Position numbers and translations under genes: made by a program. The notes beneath the pieces were generated by a model that did not search any database, was not told where the DNA came from, and was given only the letters and a program-made list of their open reading frames with translations. From Sweltsa coloradensis (taxonomy: Eukaryota; Arthropoda; Insecta; Plecoptera; Chloroperlidae), in assembly GCA_024449915.1 (NCBI GenBank), contig JAMZAV010002029.1, forward strand, positions 1 through 64,000: a stretch of DNA of 64,000 nt, in the 5' to 3' direction. The stretch's first letter is position 1. Each line of letters begins with the position of its first letter. This document shows, one piece after another, positions 23,840-35,935 of the stretch.

Positions 23840-23858
23840 ACCCGGCACCTCCACCAAA
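23840..23858 (+). repeat. 19-bp family D core motif
   Basis: Exact match, 140 bp after the previous copy in the same orientation; flanks unrelated to it. Confidence 0.85.
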
Positions 23859-26161
23859 CGTTTTATTGAATATGTAGGCTCCAGAATGTCACAACCTAGT
23901 TCAGACAAATATACTGCTGGCGCTTGATAAACTAACCCCAATATATGAATACTTAAATAATACGCATCTTAATTTTAGTCAATTTCTTAACTCACAGAGT
24001 ACATAACTAACATTGTCTAAGAGTGTTATCATAAAAATCATATTGACTCGTTTCAAATTTGATTAAATGTTGAATGTTGTATTAATAGTTTTCTTGATTG
24101 TAATTTATGTTTTAAAATGATACATATTTTTCTGTTTACTTAAGTATCTGCCTACCTGAAACGTAAGCATGCAGACATAAACTTTTCTCTACCCCTATAA
24201 TATTACTTTCCCCCACTTGGTTCTATTTACCTTTCTCTATACGTGATTTCCCCTCGGCCACGATCGTGAGTAAATAAAGTGGACGAGATCGAGCAAACAA
24301 GAGCATTAGGCATCGTCTTAAGGAGGGAAAATAAGAAGAGCGCTTTGAAATAAGTTTCCATCTCAATTCGATACTCAAATAACACAAATCAGAGTAGAGC
24401 AGGAAACTGCACGATCCACAGATGATCACACTGATTAGGTTCGATCTTCTCTCTCTCTCACTCGCACGCACGCACACGCACACGCACACGCACACGCACA
24501 CACACACACACACACACACGCACACCACACGCAACACGCACACGCACACGCACACGCACACGCACACACACACACACACACACACAAAACCTAGTTTCCA
24601 TCATCTTTCTTATCCGATGGAAATCTAGGAGAAGGGATTTAGAAACTCGATCAGTGGCATTGACAGATAAGTCTTCGGAAAAAGGCGAATTTCTCCGCCA
24701 AACCAAGTCAGACGTCAATGATTATGATGCCTTATGTGGTCTTCAGCCTCGATCGCATCGATTGGAGAACGTTTACAACCCCCTACGAGCGTCACTATCT
24801 CGAGTAGGTATAACTTAATAGTCGGTGTTACGAGTATATGTGGTAGACTTCACGTTGATCTACCGATGACCTGTTCATCAATCCATTATATTATGTGCAA
24901 TGGTACCAGAAATCACTATTAGATCTTTGAACGTTTAGGTCAATCAATTAGCGAGAATTTTAATAACTGATGTGATTTAATCTCTAAAAAAACATATAAA
25001 AATTTAACAAATTGAACTTTAGGTATAAATGAACTATCTGCACGGTTTCATTGAATAATTCTATATTTATTTTATATGTATTTGGTTTTGTTATTTTATG
25101 TTGTTGACTTTTTAAATGGGTGTGTGTTGTTATAAGAGGCTTGAGGCAGTAAATGAAATTGTCTGAATAAATCAAACAGTAAAACAATAATCAACTGTTT
25201 CATTTGATCATTGAAATAAAAGATTGTTTTGAAAACTTTCGTTGAATACCGAACACAGAAGATAAAAATGGTAAAATGAAACAACGCTTCATTATCGATA
25301 AATCACTAAAGAGTTTCTCACATGGAAACAGATAATTTCAAGTACTTTGTAAAATCCCCCCTTGTTCGTCCGGTCTGCACAATAACATCGATGCTTACCC
25401 CGTCACGACGACAACATCGGCTTCTCTTTGTCTGAGTTTAATTACACTCCTCTCCGCTCGCCCGGCTGGAGCGCTGCCGTCGAGGTTAAATATCCCCGAG
25501 AGAGGGGTTTAGCAATACACATGTGCGTACATGTTGCCAGTTTGCATTCCTTTGAAATATTGAAAAAAGTGGATTTGTTTTCATCACTTTTGACGTTTAA
25601 AAAATGTGTGTTTTGAAAAAGCGATAATGTTTTGCTCTTGATGGTACTGTGTGTGCGTTGAGGGAAATGTAATGATTATATTATAAAAGAATGGTTCAGG
25701 AGTACCCAAAACAGGATGTTAACCTAACCGTTAATAAAATTAATTAATTTAATACAATTTCAATAATATGTATAATCTAATTATATATTTGAGACAAGAT
25801 CTTTTGTACTAAATTGTTATCAGGATTTGAACACAGGAAAGGAGATTCGCTTTTGGTATTTTCTTCCGAGACAGTTTGATTACTCCCTGATTTGCTGTTC
25901 CTGATTTTTGTCACACCTCATATTCGTTTGAGTGGGATCGTCTAATAATTCCGTTTTTGTTTTCGTTTTTGTTTTTTGATGATTTCTTTATTTTTTCCTT
26001 TCCTTATCATTTTCTTTTCGTTTCTTTTCTTTTCTTTCCTCTCCCCACCCCTTTTTATATTTGGTTCATTAATTAATTGCATTTAATATCCTTTTTTGGA
26101 TTTGTTACACAAATCATTATGTTTTAATGCATTGTTGTTTTTTTATAACTATTTCAAATAT
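23859..26161. other. unannotated stretch with CA microsatellite
   Basis: Besides the CA array there is a CpG-richer patch near 25360-25510 and a T-rich run near 25940-26050. No exon recognised. Confidence 0.45.
24461..24587. repeat. (CA)n/(CGCACA)n microsatellite
   Basis: A long run of CA with regular CGCACA variants, interrupted by a short irregular part near 24520. The apparent Thr-His or Val-Cys open frames are artefacts of the array. Confidence 0.95.
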
Positions 26162-26265
26162 TTACTTAACTGTAGTTCATTGCTGTGTCTGCATCTATGT
26201 AATTAGATTTATTTAGTTGTCCTCCTTTGTAAATAAGTTTTTTACTGAATAGGATAGAAGTTATT
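26162..26265 (+). repeat. interspersed repeat family C, copy 2
   Basis: TTGCTGTGTCTGCAT, TAATTAGATTTATTTAG and CCTTTGTAAATAAG followed by CTGAATAGGATAGA match the copies at 19709 and 60712. Confidence 0.65.
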
Positions 26266-26340
26266 TAAATACATGAAATAAAAGTAAAAAAGAATGCTAA
26301 CATAGCATAAAACATAAAAATGTCCATGTGATGTTATAGC

Positions 26341-26545
26341 TTTGGTGGAGGTGCCGGGTTCAAAACTGGTCCCTCTAGCCCCCCCCCCCCTCTCGACCTC
26401 AACACATTTTGTATCACACTCGTTGAAGGCAATGCCAAGATAAAACCACATAACCATCGTAGGTCATGTTCGGTTTTTATCGTGAGACGTGACACACGCA
26501 CAGACGGTTTGATGCTCGGACGTACAGAAAAGTGATGCATGTAGA
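26341..26545 (-). mobile_element. family D element, body end only
   Basis: Opens with the inverse core (26341-26359). On the minus strand the order is TTTTCTGTACGTCCG, GTCACGTCTCACGATAAAAA (about 26475-26493), CCTTCAACGAGTGTGATAC, a C/G-rich spacer, then ACCCGGCACCTCCACCAAA. This order matches 30911-31115, 44255-44461 and 60975-61573. The opposite terminus, expected about 350 bp further on, is missing. Confidence 0.75.
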
Positions 26546-27424
26546 TCACTAATAAAATTAGTTTCAAGGGATAAATCACTATAAAAGTTGCACTTGTCTT
26601 ACGCCAGTTTTTACTTGTGTATGTATGTGTGTTGTGTACGTTGTGCACTAATCGTTGGATAGTTCAACTTGCTTTTATCGACTCATGTTTCGTTGTCTTT
26701 TTTGTTTTTCTAATTATTCATTAATTTGCAACTAAACTGTTTTTAATTTGTTTACGCTGGTCGGTCACAATGCATTAATAACCCATTCTCACCATCTGAA
26801 CAGCAAATAATTAACCAACTACTAGGTGACAGTTTGCCGATAAGTGGCTGAAATATTCATCAGGTATAGTTCGCTCGAATCAAAGGTAGGTACATTATCG
26901 AGTTTAGGTGCACCATCGACCTAAGCTAATCAAGGGGCCTAGTTTATACCCAGGCCTTGATTTACTTCTACTGGAGGGTGTACAGTCGCCAACAAGCATC
27001 CCTCGTCTCGGCAAGGGGTGGACTTTGACCCAGAGAGTATTGCTCTGATAATCGTAACAGGCGAGGAAACAATGAGCCTACTCCCTACCCCCTCTTCCTC
27101 TAAACGTGACTTGGTTCTGTGACAAGATTGAGTCACCTGAGACTAGATCTGTCCAGCACGGGCCTATTTACTGACTGAAACGATAACTGCTGATCAACAG
27201 CCACAACTTTGGAGATGAAACTCAGAAACTATCGCCATAAATATTCATGCCATTGATATGAGAATAAGGTGCTTCATGACACATCGAACAAATTAAATAC
27301 ACCTTTAAACTTTCAATAGCACTCTTATAGTACCACTTATTGGCAAGCTAAAACTACAAGTTTTACAACAGTTTAACCGTTTTTATTTATATTTTTATTT
27401 TATTTATTTGATTAATTATTTAAT

Positions 27425-27476
<52 letters not shown>

Positions 27477-29058
27477 GCTTTAACGTATTTCCCAGTTTGT
27501 TATAAACGGTTCTCTAAGATCGTAATCTGTTCGAGAAACTTGTTTGTATTCGTAACGCTGGGATCACAAACAACGTAAATTAATATTGTTCCTCAACTAA
27601 CTTTATTGTATCGCGAACATTAAGTCAACACCGACAAGAATGTTTTAGGACGCGGGGGTAGATAAAGCAAATAGTGAAAGGTTGCATTAATTAGTTGATA
27701 CAATCCAGGTTTACTTCGTGCCCACAAGCAAACAATACTCCCGTTTGAAGAGGAGCCTAGTGGGAGTTATTATATGATGTGTCCACACTATCTGAATCAC
27801 TCCCACGCCTTCGCACGTATAGTAGCGTATCCAGGAATGTACTTCGGGGAAGCTGCCAAGAATCACGTGATACAATAACAAACATACGTTAATACAATAT
27901 TACTGACTTCACTACTTTATTGATATAAGTTGATAAGTCGATTCTTAATTTGTGTGTTGATTTGCATATTATAATCGATTTCGCCCACGTGAGTGAAATT
28001 GAAAAGTAAACTAATGTTGAAGAATGAAGACTTTCGCGGACCGTTATAATAGTATTATATAGTTTTCGGGACATAGCACCTAGTTGCTGAGGTTGTAATA
28101 ACACACGCATCTTTGTTATTACGTACTTGAAGATTCGCAAGTGTGGCCCGCGTTGTCTATGTATTACCTAGCAATGGAGATTTCGGAGTCGTTAAGTTTG
28201 CTACCCAGTAACCCCTGGGTTCTCCAATATCCGCACGGAAAAGTTTTTAGTAGTGATCTTTCATAATTCAGGTTGAATTAATTGTGTGTATTTCGGATGG
28301 GAGCTCCCAAACCAAATCACATTTTAATAGAAATATAATCATTTGTATAATAAAGTTAAACATACCACGACCTGCATCAGTGTTCGACCCGACGGCCAGA
28401 ATGGATTTCCTGAAAAAGAAGAAAATATTTATATTACTTTGTGCATTAGGCACAGAATCGTTCTCTTATAATAATCCAACAGGGATATTAATCTGATAAT
28501 TGACGATCTGATTGACAATCTTGACGACTTTTTTTTACTGCTGAAAAAACACATTCCAAACACATGTACTGAGAATTATTATTGATACTATATATTTTTT
28601 ACACGATGCAATAACTGTAAAACGACAAAATGAACTTAAAAATTGTTTGAAAATGAGTCTCTTAATTTTCTAATCACGACTTAAAGTGATGAATTTTTCT
28701 AAAACAAATGTACATAAGAAATTTACAATAGATTGGATGGAGAATTTTCTTTTACAATGTACTTAAACTTTGTTTTGAACTGCAGAAATATTATTATTGT
28801 AACTCAAACCTTAAAATCCAGTTGGACATCAAGATCTAAAAGCTTATCTTTGGAGAAGTCCTGTTCTAGAAATCCTGTAAAATAATAAAAGAGTTACACT
28901 TGTTATCTACAAAGTACAATTGATTGCCGCTCAGATAATAACAACTCACGACAGGTGCAATAAAATAAAAGGGTCGTAACGCAAGATCGCCGAGCATCCG
29001 GGTTTAATTGGCACTGTTGCTGCTGGAGTGCGCCGTTAAACTAGGTTTAGTTGAAGTA
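26546..29058. other. unannotated stretch with TTTC microsatellite
   Basis: AT-rich sequence containing a (TTTC)n array; no recognised repeat family or exon. Confidence 0.45.
27426..27476. repeat. (TTTC)n microsatellite
   Basis: About 12 perfect units. Confidence 0.95.
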
Positions 29059-29215
29059 ATGGCCGGGTGGCGTGCGAGAGCCGCGATCTTCTTGTTGTTA
29101 TCAGTAAGAAATACTTTGAGCGCCGTTCAAGTTGTTTACGAGCGATTAGAAGGAAGTGTTGTTTGGTCGGTGAATGAATCGATGTCTCCGGATGTTCGAT
29201 ACTTGAAATATGACG
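29059..29215 (+). CDS. candidate first coding exon of a secreted or membrane protein
   Basis: I do not recognise the product. The frame opens at ATG 29059 (an in-frame ATG also lies at 29008) and gives an N-terminus with a basic stretch and a hydrophobic core (MAGWRARAAIFLLLSV), a plausible signal peptide. A non-repetitive, charged stretch follows with VVYERLEGSVVWSVNESM and a potential N-glycosylation site (NES). The DNA here is richer in CpG than its surroundings and codon use looks less AT-driven than in other short frames of the window. ACG/GTGGGG at 29216 could be a splice donor; otherwise a stop follows at 29227-29229. No partner exon was found. It could be a chance frame. Confidence 0.3.
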
Positions 29216-29639
29216 GTGGGGAGAAATAGAAATACACTGGAAATAATACGGTGCGGGTAGAAGCCTGGGAAGATTCAGGGGACGTGGGTCCGAATCTCGT
29301 ATTAAACAAACAATGTGTTAATGCTGTTTACCCGCATCTATTACTACAGTGTAGAATGCATAAGTACATTGTTTGATGCACCTTTGCCATTTAAAACTCT
29401 ACATAAATTGTATTGAGACAATTTATGTATTATTAAATTAATTAGATTAGTATTTATATGAAAAATATCATTAAGCCAAGATCCTCATTCTTAAGTTAAT
29501 AAGTTTTGTAGAATTATTTCATTTAGTTATTTTATTCTGTACATTCTCTAATTGTATTAGTAGTTGTACTATTAACTGTACTATAGAACTAAATTGATAT
29601 TATATAAGAAATAATTATTTTATAAACTTTAGTTTGTAT

Positions 29640-29728
29640 AAGCTATAAGGACACATACACTATTAATTCTGTTCTTGTTATTTGAAATGTACAAAATGTC
29701 CTAATAAAATTTAAATTTGAATTTGAAT
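29640..29728 (+). mobile_element. possible LINE 3' end
   Basis: AAATGTCCTAATAAAATTTA is followed by AATTTGAATTTGAATC: a polyadenylation-like signal and then short TTTGAA-type repeats, as in CR1/L2-like 3' ends. Coding sequence is absent. Confidence 0.35.
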
Positions 29729-30448
29729 CATTTGAAATTTTTAAAGACAGTTTATCTTTTGTTTTGCATTTCTTTCTTACTCACATGTTTCATCACGTCT
29801 TTGTTTATCTAGTCACTTGAGAACTGTTTGCTCAGGCAGAACCAAGTTTTCCCAACACCTGAGTGTTTCTGACGTTGTCAGCACTGTGCTGACCTCGTGG
29901 TGAGTACACTAGGTCAAGACGTCAGCGTCGAGGAGAGAGTACAGTTTAAGCGAGCTCAGAGAGAAACAATTCTGCCAGGATGTCATTTAACATACTTTTT
30001 TCGTCATGTGAGAGCGTTTTTACACCACCATTTAAATCAAGATTAATTAAGTGTTATTATTTTAGTCTCTTATTACCTCTTTGGACTATGTTCAAGACTT
30101 AAAAGCTTTCCTTTTGTAAATAAGGTGAAAAAAATAAAACTCTTCATGTTCCTCCAGACACGTTCTTTGTCGCTTATGCCTTTAGAAACACGCTGTAAAC
30201 ACTTACCCCATACAATTCAACCTCGTCCAGTTCAAAAGACGTACTTTGGATAACGAACCCCTCTCGACCACACTTCCTCGTTCCTTTAATCAAGACGTCT
30301 AGACTTAGTTGTCGCGTCATTTGCTGAGCGACAAGTTCAGTTCAAAGACCCACAATTAGTGCCCACCTTAATAATTCCAACCCCTGACATTGTTTGCGTG
30401 ACGGGGATTTGCGGCTGGGCGAGCTCTAGATAATAAGCAGGGCTGTGA

Positions 30449-30456
30449 TGACGTCA
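30449..30456. promoter_or_regulatory. CRE palindrome in GC-rich patch
   Basis: Exact TGACGTCA within a GC-rich run that also holds GATAA and GGGCCCC-like words. It lies 1.2 kb downstream of the candidate exon at 29059. Function is inference. Confidence 0.3.
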
Positions 30457-30544
30457 CATGGGCCCCGTGGGCGGAGGCTGCTAGTGACGGTGTAGTGTAC
30501 TGGGCGCAAACCTTGGTGTGGGAAGGTAAAAGAGGGAGCAAAAC

Positions 30545-30775
30545 TACTTTAATAAATTAAATTGTCATGTAGAGTCTACCCACACAGTCATTGATTACCA
30601 GTGGGGGATATTAAATTTAAAACAGACCAAGCCAACCATGTAGGCGCGAACCATGACATGTGAACAAGGACCAACTAAGACCGGCATATTCAAGTATGAA
30701 ACACCGATCAATCAAGCTGGACACGATTCCATCAGCAGACAGTACCAGAATCAACCAGGTTAATTCGGAATAAAG
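30545..30775 (-). repeat. interspersed repeat family B, longer copy
   Basis: On the minus strand: CGCCTACATGGTTGGCTTGG, then CCCCCACTGGTAATCA, TGTGTGGGTAGACTCTA and an A/T tail. It matches 52725-52935 over about 200 bases with moderate divergence. Confidence 0.65.
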
Positions 30776-30910
30776 TAAACCGCTTACATATTTTTAGGCC
30801 AAGAACTGATGAACTAAAGTCAAAATCTGAGGTTAAATACTTCAACAGATTGCCGAAGAACACACAAATAAAATGTTACGGTGGGTTAATTCTATCGTTT
30901 AATCTCGTTG

Positions 30911-31458
30911 TTGGTGGAGGCGCCGGGTCCTTCTTGTCAGGGTAAGATGAAGCTATCCTCGCCCCCTGACCTCGGGGTCACCAAAAACATTATGTATCAA
31001 CCTTGTTGAAGGGAAATGTCAACAAAACACGCTTGTTAATCGGAGGTTAGGTTTGGTGACGCACAGACGTACGGACGTGCAGAGAAATGTTGCATGGTGG
31101 AGCTTTGATCTCTTATTAACAGTGGTGACTGGTTGGCCGAGGACTATGCCCGAGATTGTTTTAATAAAGTTAAGAACAAGAAAATCAACAATGGTCATCA
31201 AAAGCAATCGGGTATTCTTAAACCGGAATGGACGAAAAATTGGAGTTTTTAAATGTATCGTATAAATTCGTTAAATGTAGTATTTTTGATCACCTCAAGT
31301 AGTACAATTAATGATATTAATATTGCGGAGTTATTGTTCAAATAAAGACGTTAAAAAAAATAACTCACTAGTTTAGAATAAATAATTAATTTAAATTATA
31401 TTATCAAGATAAATGTTACGAATTTAAATGTTTTCCATAACCCGGCACCTCCACCAAA
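30911..31458 (-). mobile_element. complete family D element (548 bp)
   Basis: Bounded by an inverse core (30911-30928, GCGCC variant) and a direct core (31440-31458). On the minus strand the body near the 30911 end matches the other copies: TTTCTCTGCACGTCCGTACG, CATTTCCCTTCAACAAGG, TTTTTGGTGACCCCGAGG. The far half is AT-rich and not conserved, but the distance from far core to TTTCTCTGCACG (about 375 bp) equals that in 43884-44461. No convincing target duplication and no frame for a transposase. The 70-codon frame inside is not meaningful. Confidence 0.75.
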
Positions 31459-31759
31459 ACTCTATAGTTTCTATTAACTCCAGCTGTTGAAACTAGTAAC
31501 CCACAAACCTTACATTTAAAATAAAATTTTAATTAATAATATAAGCACGAATTAAAGTTTATAAAACCAAGCAACAAATGACGGAACAAAATAACGAGCC
31601 GAAATTTAAATTATTTCTCTAAAAATGTAAATCACACAACAGCCTTAGATTTCGTTTCACAGTATGGCTATGTGCACACTGCTCAATGTAGATGGTTGTG
31701 GAAAATAATATTTTCATGATCACCGCAATGCATTCTGGGAGAAGGGGGTTAAATGTCAC
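31459..31759. other. unannotated spacer
   Basis: Contains GCAATGCATTCTGGGA at 31725-31740, shared exactly with 58166-58181; nothing else recognised. Confidence 0.4.
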
Positions 31760-31860
31760 ATGCTCGGGTGGTGGCGAACCCGCACACGAACTATGACGCA
31801 GACCGGGGTTCAGTCCCCGGTCAAGTTGGATAATCTATTTATTGGAATGTATTTTTACAC
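31760..31860 (+). mobile_element. tRNA-headed SINE
   Basis: GGTGGCGAACCCGCACACG leads to ACCGGGGTTCAGTCCCCGGT, a perfect T-arm with B box, then a T-rich tail. The A box and anticodon arm are poor, favouring a SINE or pseudogene. Confidence 0.5.
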
Positions 31861-33016
31861 TTTTATTCTAGTGTTATAGTTTGAATATGAATTAATTTAA
31901 ATTCTATAAAAAAAAAAATTTAAAGATGCAATCATAATGTTTAAAAGCAGAACACTTCAAATCAACAGTGGTATCCACGCTATACTAGGTGCTGCTCTGA
32001 GTGCACTAGATATATCGACGAGGTCCACAGAACATGAAGAAGGCGTAACCGTGATACCACACTCATGTGTTGTATCTCAATCCAATCTGTATATGTAGAG
32101 AATCTAGCACGTAAATCATTGATTGATTTTAACTCACGCATTTAAGTCGGTCAATACTATAAAAGTTCCGCAATTGTGTTGTTACGATTTCGAATCTTTT
32201 AGTGTGTTACATACGGGGACAGAATTGTGAAAATTTGTGTCCGGTTTTTCGCAATAATTTATACAAGTTATATGAGGGATTTTTACCTCTTTCTGTTACA
32301 ATTATGGAACGTCTTTCAGTCCAAGTTCATTTCAGTCTAGGTTCGGACAAGCAAACTCCAACATTTCCATTGTCTTCCTCCTTTCTAATGTACGCAACGT
32401 CAGTAACTCATCGCCGCATTCATGAACTACAAAAGTAACATTCACGTCATTTAAATTTACTGTTATCAAATTGAAATTCTGTAAATGATTTCAATTCAGC
32501 ATGGAAGATACAGATAATGTCACGCCAAATTTACTACTTGATTACTCTAAAACATGAATGGAAATAACACATTTTAGTTATATACTTTTCGAAGGGCACA
32601 GTTATATATTTTTAAAACATTATCATTTGACACTGAAATGTTAATTAACAAAAATACAACATTTCGGCTGTTTCTCTCCAGTCACTTAACAGCTTGCAAG
32701 TGAACACGAATTTTCCAACTTGAGTGCACTTGTTAATGGCTGCAAAGAGCAGCAAAAATATTGTAAATTTTTGTAAATATTATTGAGGTGTCAATAACAA
32801 TGATTTATTTAAATATATAAAAGTGCTTGTCAAAAATAATACATTGAACGTCTGTTTATTGTGATTGGTGAGTTATTTTTGTACTCTTAGTTATATGTTT
32901 TAATCAGTTAAAATAACTTATTAAGATTACAATAAAAGAATAAATGACTAAAAGAAGATACAATTGCAAACTTTTTCTAACGCATAAAAATGGCTCCATA
33001 AGACGACATCCCTCAC
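31861..33016. other. unannotated AT-rich stretch
   Basis: No recognised feature; a 78-codon frame at 32202 has no domain. Confidence 0.45.
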
Positions 33017-33205
33017 TTTCTCCCCTGCCCTTGTAACTTTCTCCCCTCCCTTGTAACTTTCTCCTCTGCCCTTGTAACTTTCTCCCCTATCCTTGTAACT
33101 TTCTCCCCTGCCTTTGTAACTTTCTCTTCTGCCATTGTAACGTTCTCCCCTATCCTTGTAACTTTCCTCCCCTGTATTCTCTCTCCTTGTAACTTTCTCC
33201 GTGGC
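33017..33205. repeat. 21-bp minisatellite, about 8 units
   Basis: The word TTGTAAC recurs at 33031, 33051, 33072, 33093, 33114, 33135, 33156 and 33187, mostly at 21-bp spacing; the consensus unit is CTTTCTCCCCTRYCCTTGTAA. Being a multiple of three, it gives a minus-strand frame with a seven-residue repeat (EKVTRIG), which is a by-product of the period. Confidence 0.9.
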
Positions 33206-33648
33206 TTCTTAGCGCTCATCCCACATCACACAACCAGGGTATTACAGCTCTCTGGGCCACCTTGACTACTCGACACATTCTATGGCTTCTTACCCTACCT
33301 CTTCCACGAAGGCATAAGAAGTTAATCAAAGGGTTAAGCTCTACTCGGGTGAAACCCAGAGACGTAGCCTCAAATCCCACAGATGGACCGACTTAGGAAT
33401 TAAATACATCAACGTTTAAGACCCATTTTGTGATTTTCTGCCTCACGAAAGTTCTTAACATTCAATTATTTATGTCATTTATATTTCAGAAGCCATCCTG
33501 GAAGTAAACAATATTTTGTTTGGTAGAAATGTCTTCAGTTGACGTTCTAATCATGAATATTTATCTCTGCTTTTCTTTAATTCAAGTTTTTTAATATCTC
33601 GTAAGACACTGCCCAGGGTGCAATGCATGCCCCTCGTCAGTTGTCTAA
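33206..33648. other. unannotated stretch
   Basis: A degenerate SINE-like word (CTCAAATCCCACAGATGG) lies near 33370. Nothing else recognised. Confidence 0.4.
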
Positions 33649-33840
33649 CCAGGTATTTTGGAGTTAGGACATATTGTGAAGGGATCTCTGATTACTATTT
33701 AAGAGGACTCAGTCCATTGCATTATCACGTGCATTAATGACTGAAGAATACTTCGGAAATAACCTTCAGTCCGGCTTGTCGGTCTCGATCACCCGAATCA
33801 GATTATCCAGCTTTACGCTTGAGCCAACACGGTCGGTATA
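33649..33840 (-). mobile_element. SINE family A, copy 3 with a gap in the head
   Basis: The minus strand has GACCGTGTTGGCTCAAGCG, then GATTCGGGTGATCGAGACCG where the B-box segment has been deleted, followed by the body with GGACTGAGTCCTCTTAAATA. Loss of the B box should silence it. Confidence 0.7.
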
Positions 33841-34310
33841 ATTGGTTTGTTAATTGGTTGGAATTTCTACTGAGGTAGATAAAGTATGTAATTTTTTCTT
33901 AATCAATATAAATCGATTTATTATTGAATGTGTTTACGTCCAATACAACAATTAAAAAGTCGTAAAAGTGGAATTTGATTAGACCGTAATGTAAATGAAA
34001 ACATTAAAGAGAATTTAATTGGAATTCTTCGCAAATCAGGGCGTTCAACGTAATGTATTCGATATTTAACGTCACGTTTAATAACCTGGCTGGTTTATGC
34101 TCGGAGGCAGCGAACAAGGTCTCAGCGACAGAATCAAACGAAGGCTGGGTGAAAACAAAATAGCGCCTCTTCTGGTATCGCCAAAGACTTGTTCCGTGAT
34201 TTCACGCTCTACTTAGCAAAGAGAATAATTAACAGGGTTTCAGAACCTGCCTAGAGAACGAGATTCACGGGTGCGATACTCTCTCTCTCTCCACGAGATT
34301 CACGGGTGCG

Positions 34311-34390
<80 letters not shown>

Positions 34391-35282
34391 CTCTCATTTA
34401 CGTTTAACCTTCAATATATTTTATAACATCCTTGTTCACTCATTATAGTCAGCCCCATGCTTTGAATTTAATTAAAGTATAATAATTATTCTACAATTAC
34501 AATCAAGTTTTGTTGAAGGTCGGGAATAATATTTGAAATTAGCTTTTTAATAACTTATATCAGTTATTTTGTTAAGCCACAATATATTCATAATATAAAA
34601 CTATGCTTCGTTATTGATGCACTACCCGTTTCCATGTTTTATTACACATTCATACATTCGTATAATTTTAATCTAATAAATAGGACAAGCGATGGCATTG
34701 ATAAAACTTCTCATCTTTCAACGGCACACATCAAATTTAATATTAACAATATCGCCAACCTGACAGCACCGAGTTTCGCACATGAGTGAAACTCCGCTGT
34801 TGATTATGCGAATCTGGGGATTTTCATTTTCCGCACGGGTGAAAAGCGTCCAAGCGGAAATCTCAAACCCTTTATGATTTCCACCTAGTTTCCCGATATC
34901 GCTTTCCCGACTCTATCTCCCACAGATGTAAGAACGACGTAATGCGGTTTGAAGATAATTTACATTTTTGGAAGCGTGGTTGGTACGAATTGAATGGCTC
35001 TTTTTTAAAAGCACGTACACGCGTGGCTCGTGTTAATTGTAATGTTCCACAGCATCACGCTTTGACAGACACACGAGAGCTTGGCATAGAAATGAAAATG
35101 TGGGGTGCTACTCGTATCATTTAAAATTAAAACCATATATTAAAAATTGACTATGGAACGCTTCTTTCCAAAATTAATAATAACACATAAAGTGATTAGA
35201 TTCAATTTGTGTTCGAAGTAAAAGAAAGCAATATTCATAAGAGAATTATTAAAATAAACGATCCATATTAAATTCCAGAACA
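33841..35282. other. unannotated stretch with CT microsatellite
   Basis: AT-rich, with the CT array described separately; no exon recognised. Confidence 0.45.
34260..34395. repeat. (CT)n microsatellite with duplicated flank
   Basis: ACGAGATTCACGGGTGCGAT occurs twice (from about 34258 and from about 34293), each followed by a CT run; the second run is about 80 bases, ending in CACACACA. Replication slippage carrying the unique flank is a simple explanation. Confidence 0.9.
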
Positions 35283-35534
35283 ATAAAAAATAATATTATA
35301 ACTCTAATGTCACTTGCATTGTCACATTTAGAAGCTTCTGAAAAGGTAAGCATTGGAATCTCACGCATATTCTGGTACAGAGATTTGACATTAAATGAGT
35401 TTCCGTTATTATTCGAAAAATAAAGTACTAATGTAATCACCTCATTAAGAACTCGCTTTTATAACAAAAAATTGTGTCACTACTTGCTATAAATATAGAA
35501 CGTAACCTCCTATTAACATGTGTTTTTTTTTACA

Positions 35535-35714
35535 TCGTCCTTCAACAAGGGTGAAAGAGGATGTTATTGGTAACTCTGAGGGTGAAGGCGGGAGCATCTA
35601 GCCCCACAGAATGTTTAAAAACTTATGTGCCAGGCACTTACACCTTTAATGATCGCGTGTATAATCAAGACATTTTATTTTAGTATCCTTTTCAAACACG
35701 GCGCCTCCACCAAA
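35535..35714 (+). mobile_element. family D element, body end with variant core
   Basis: GTCCTTCAACAAGGGTGAAA and TTGGTAACTCTGAGGG match the body at 30911, and it ends ACACGGCGCCTCCACCAAA, one change from consensus. The far terminus is not seen. Confidence 0.65.
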
Positions 35715-35854
35715 AACGAGTTTGTTTTTAAATTAACATTTTTCTTGTACAATCTGTTAATTTAGAAGCTCACTACTTCTGTAAAGTAATTTATAACCCA
35801 TCCTTGTTTGATTATTTGCATTTGTAATGAACAATAATTAATTTTTACCTCTCA

Positions 35855-35935
35855 GTCCGTTTTAAATTAAATTCCCCAAATAAAATCAGTTCAGTGACTG
35901 AGTGGGTAGTCTATATATTTACTTGGACAAGTCTA
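35855..35935 (+). repeat. family B 3' end
   Basis: AATCAGTTCAGTGACTGAG followed by TGGGTAGTCTATATATTTAC parallels the 3' end at 52725-52935. Confidence 0.5.

Larger units (their letters stand above)
29230..30544. other. unannotated stretch with GC-rich patch
   Basis: Contains a possible LINE 3' end (29640-29728) and a GC-rich patch at about 30400-30520 with a CRE. Nothing else recognised. Confidence 0.45.

Noticed and set aside
24223..24718. Open frames of Cys-Val, Thr-His and Arg-Val repeats
   Set aside because: They are translations of the CA microsatellite.
33017..33205. CRISPR-like array
   Set aside because: Units abut without spacers and the sequence is eukaryotic; it is a minisatellite.
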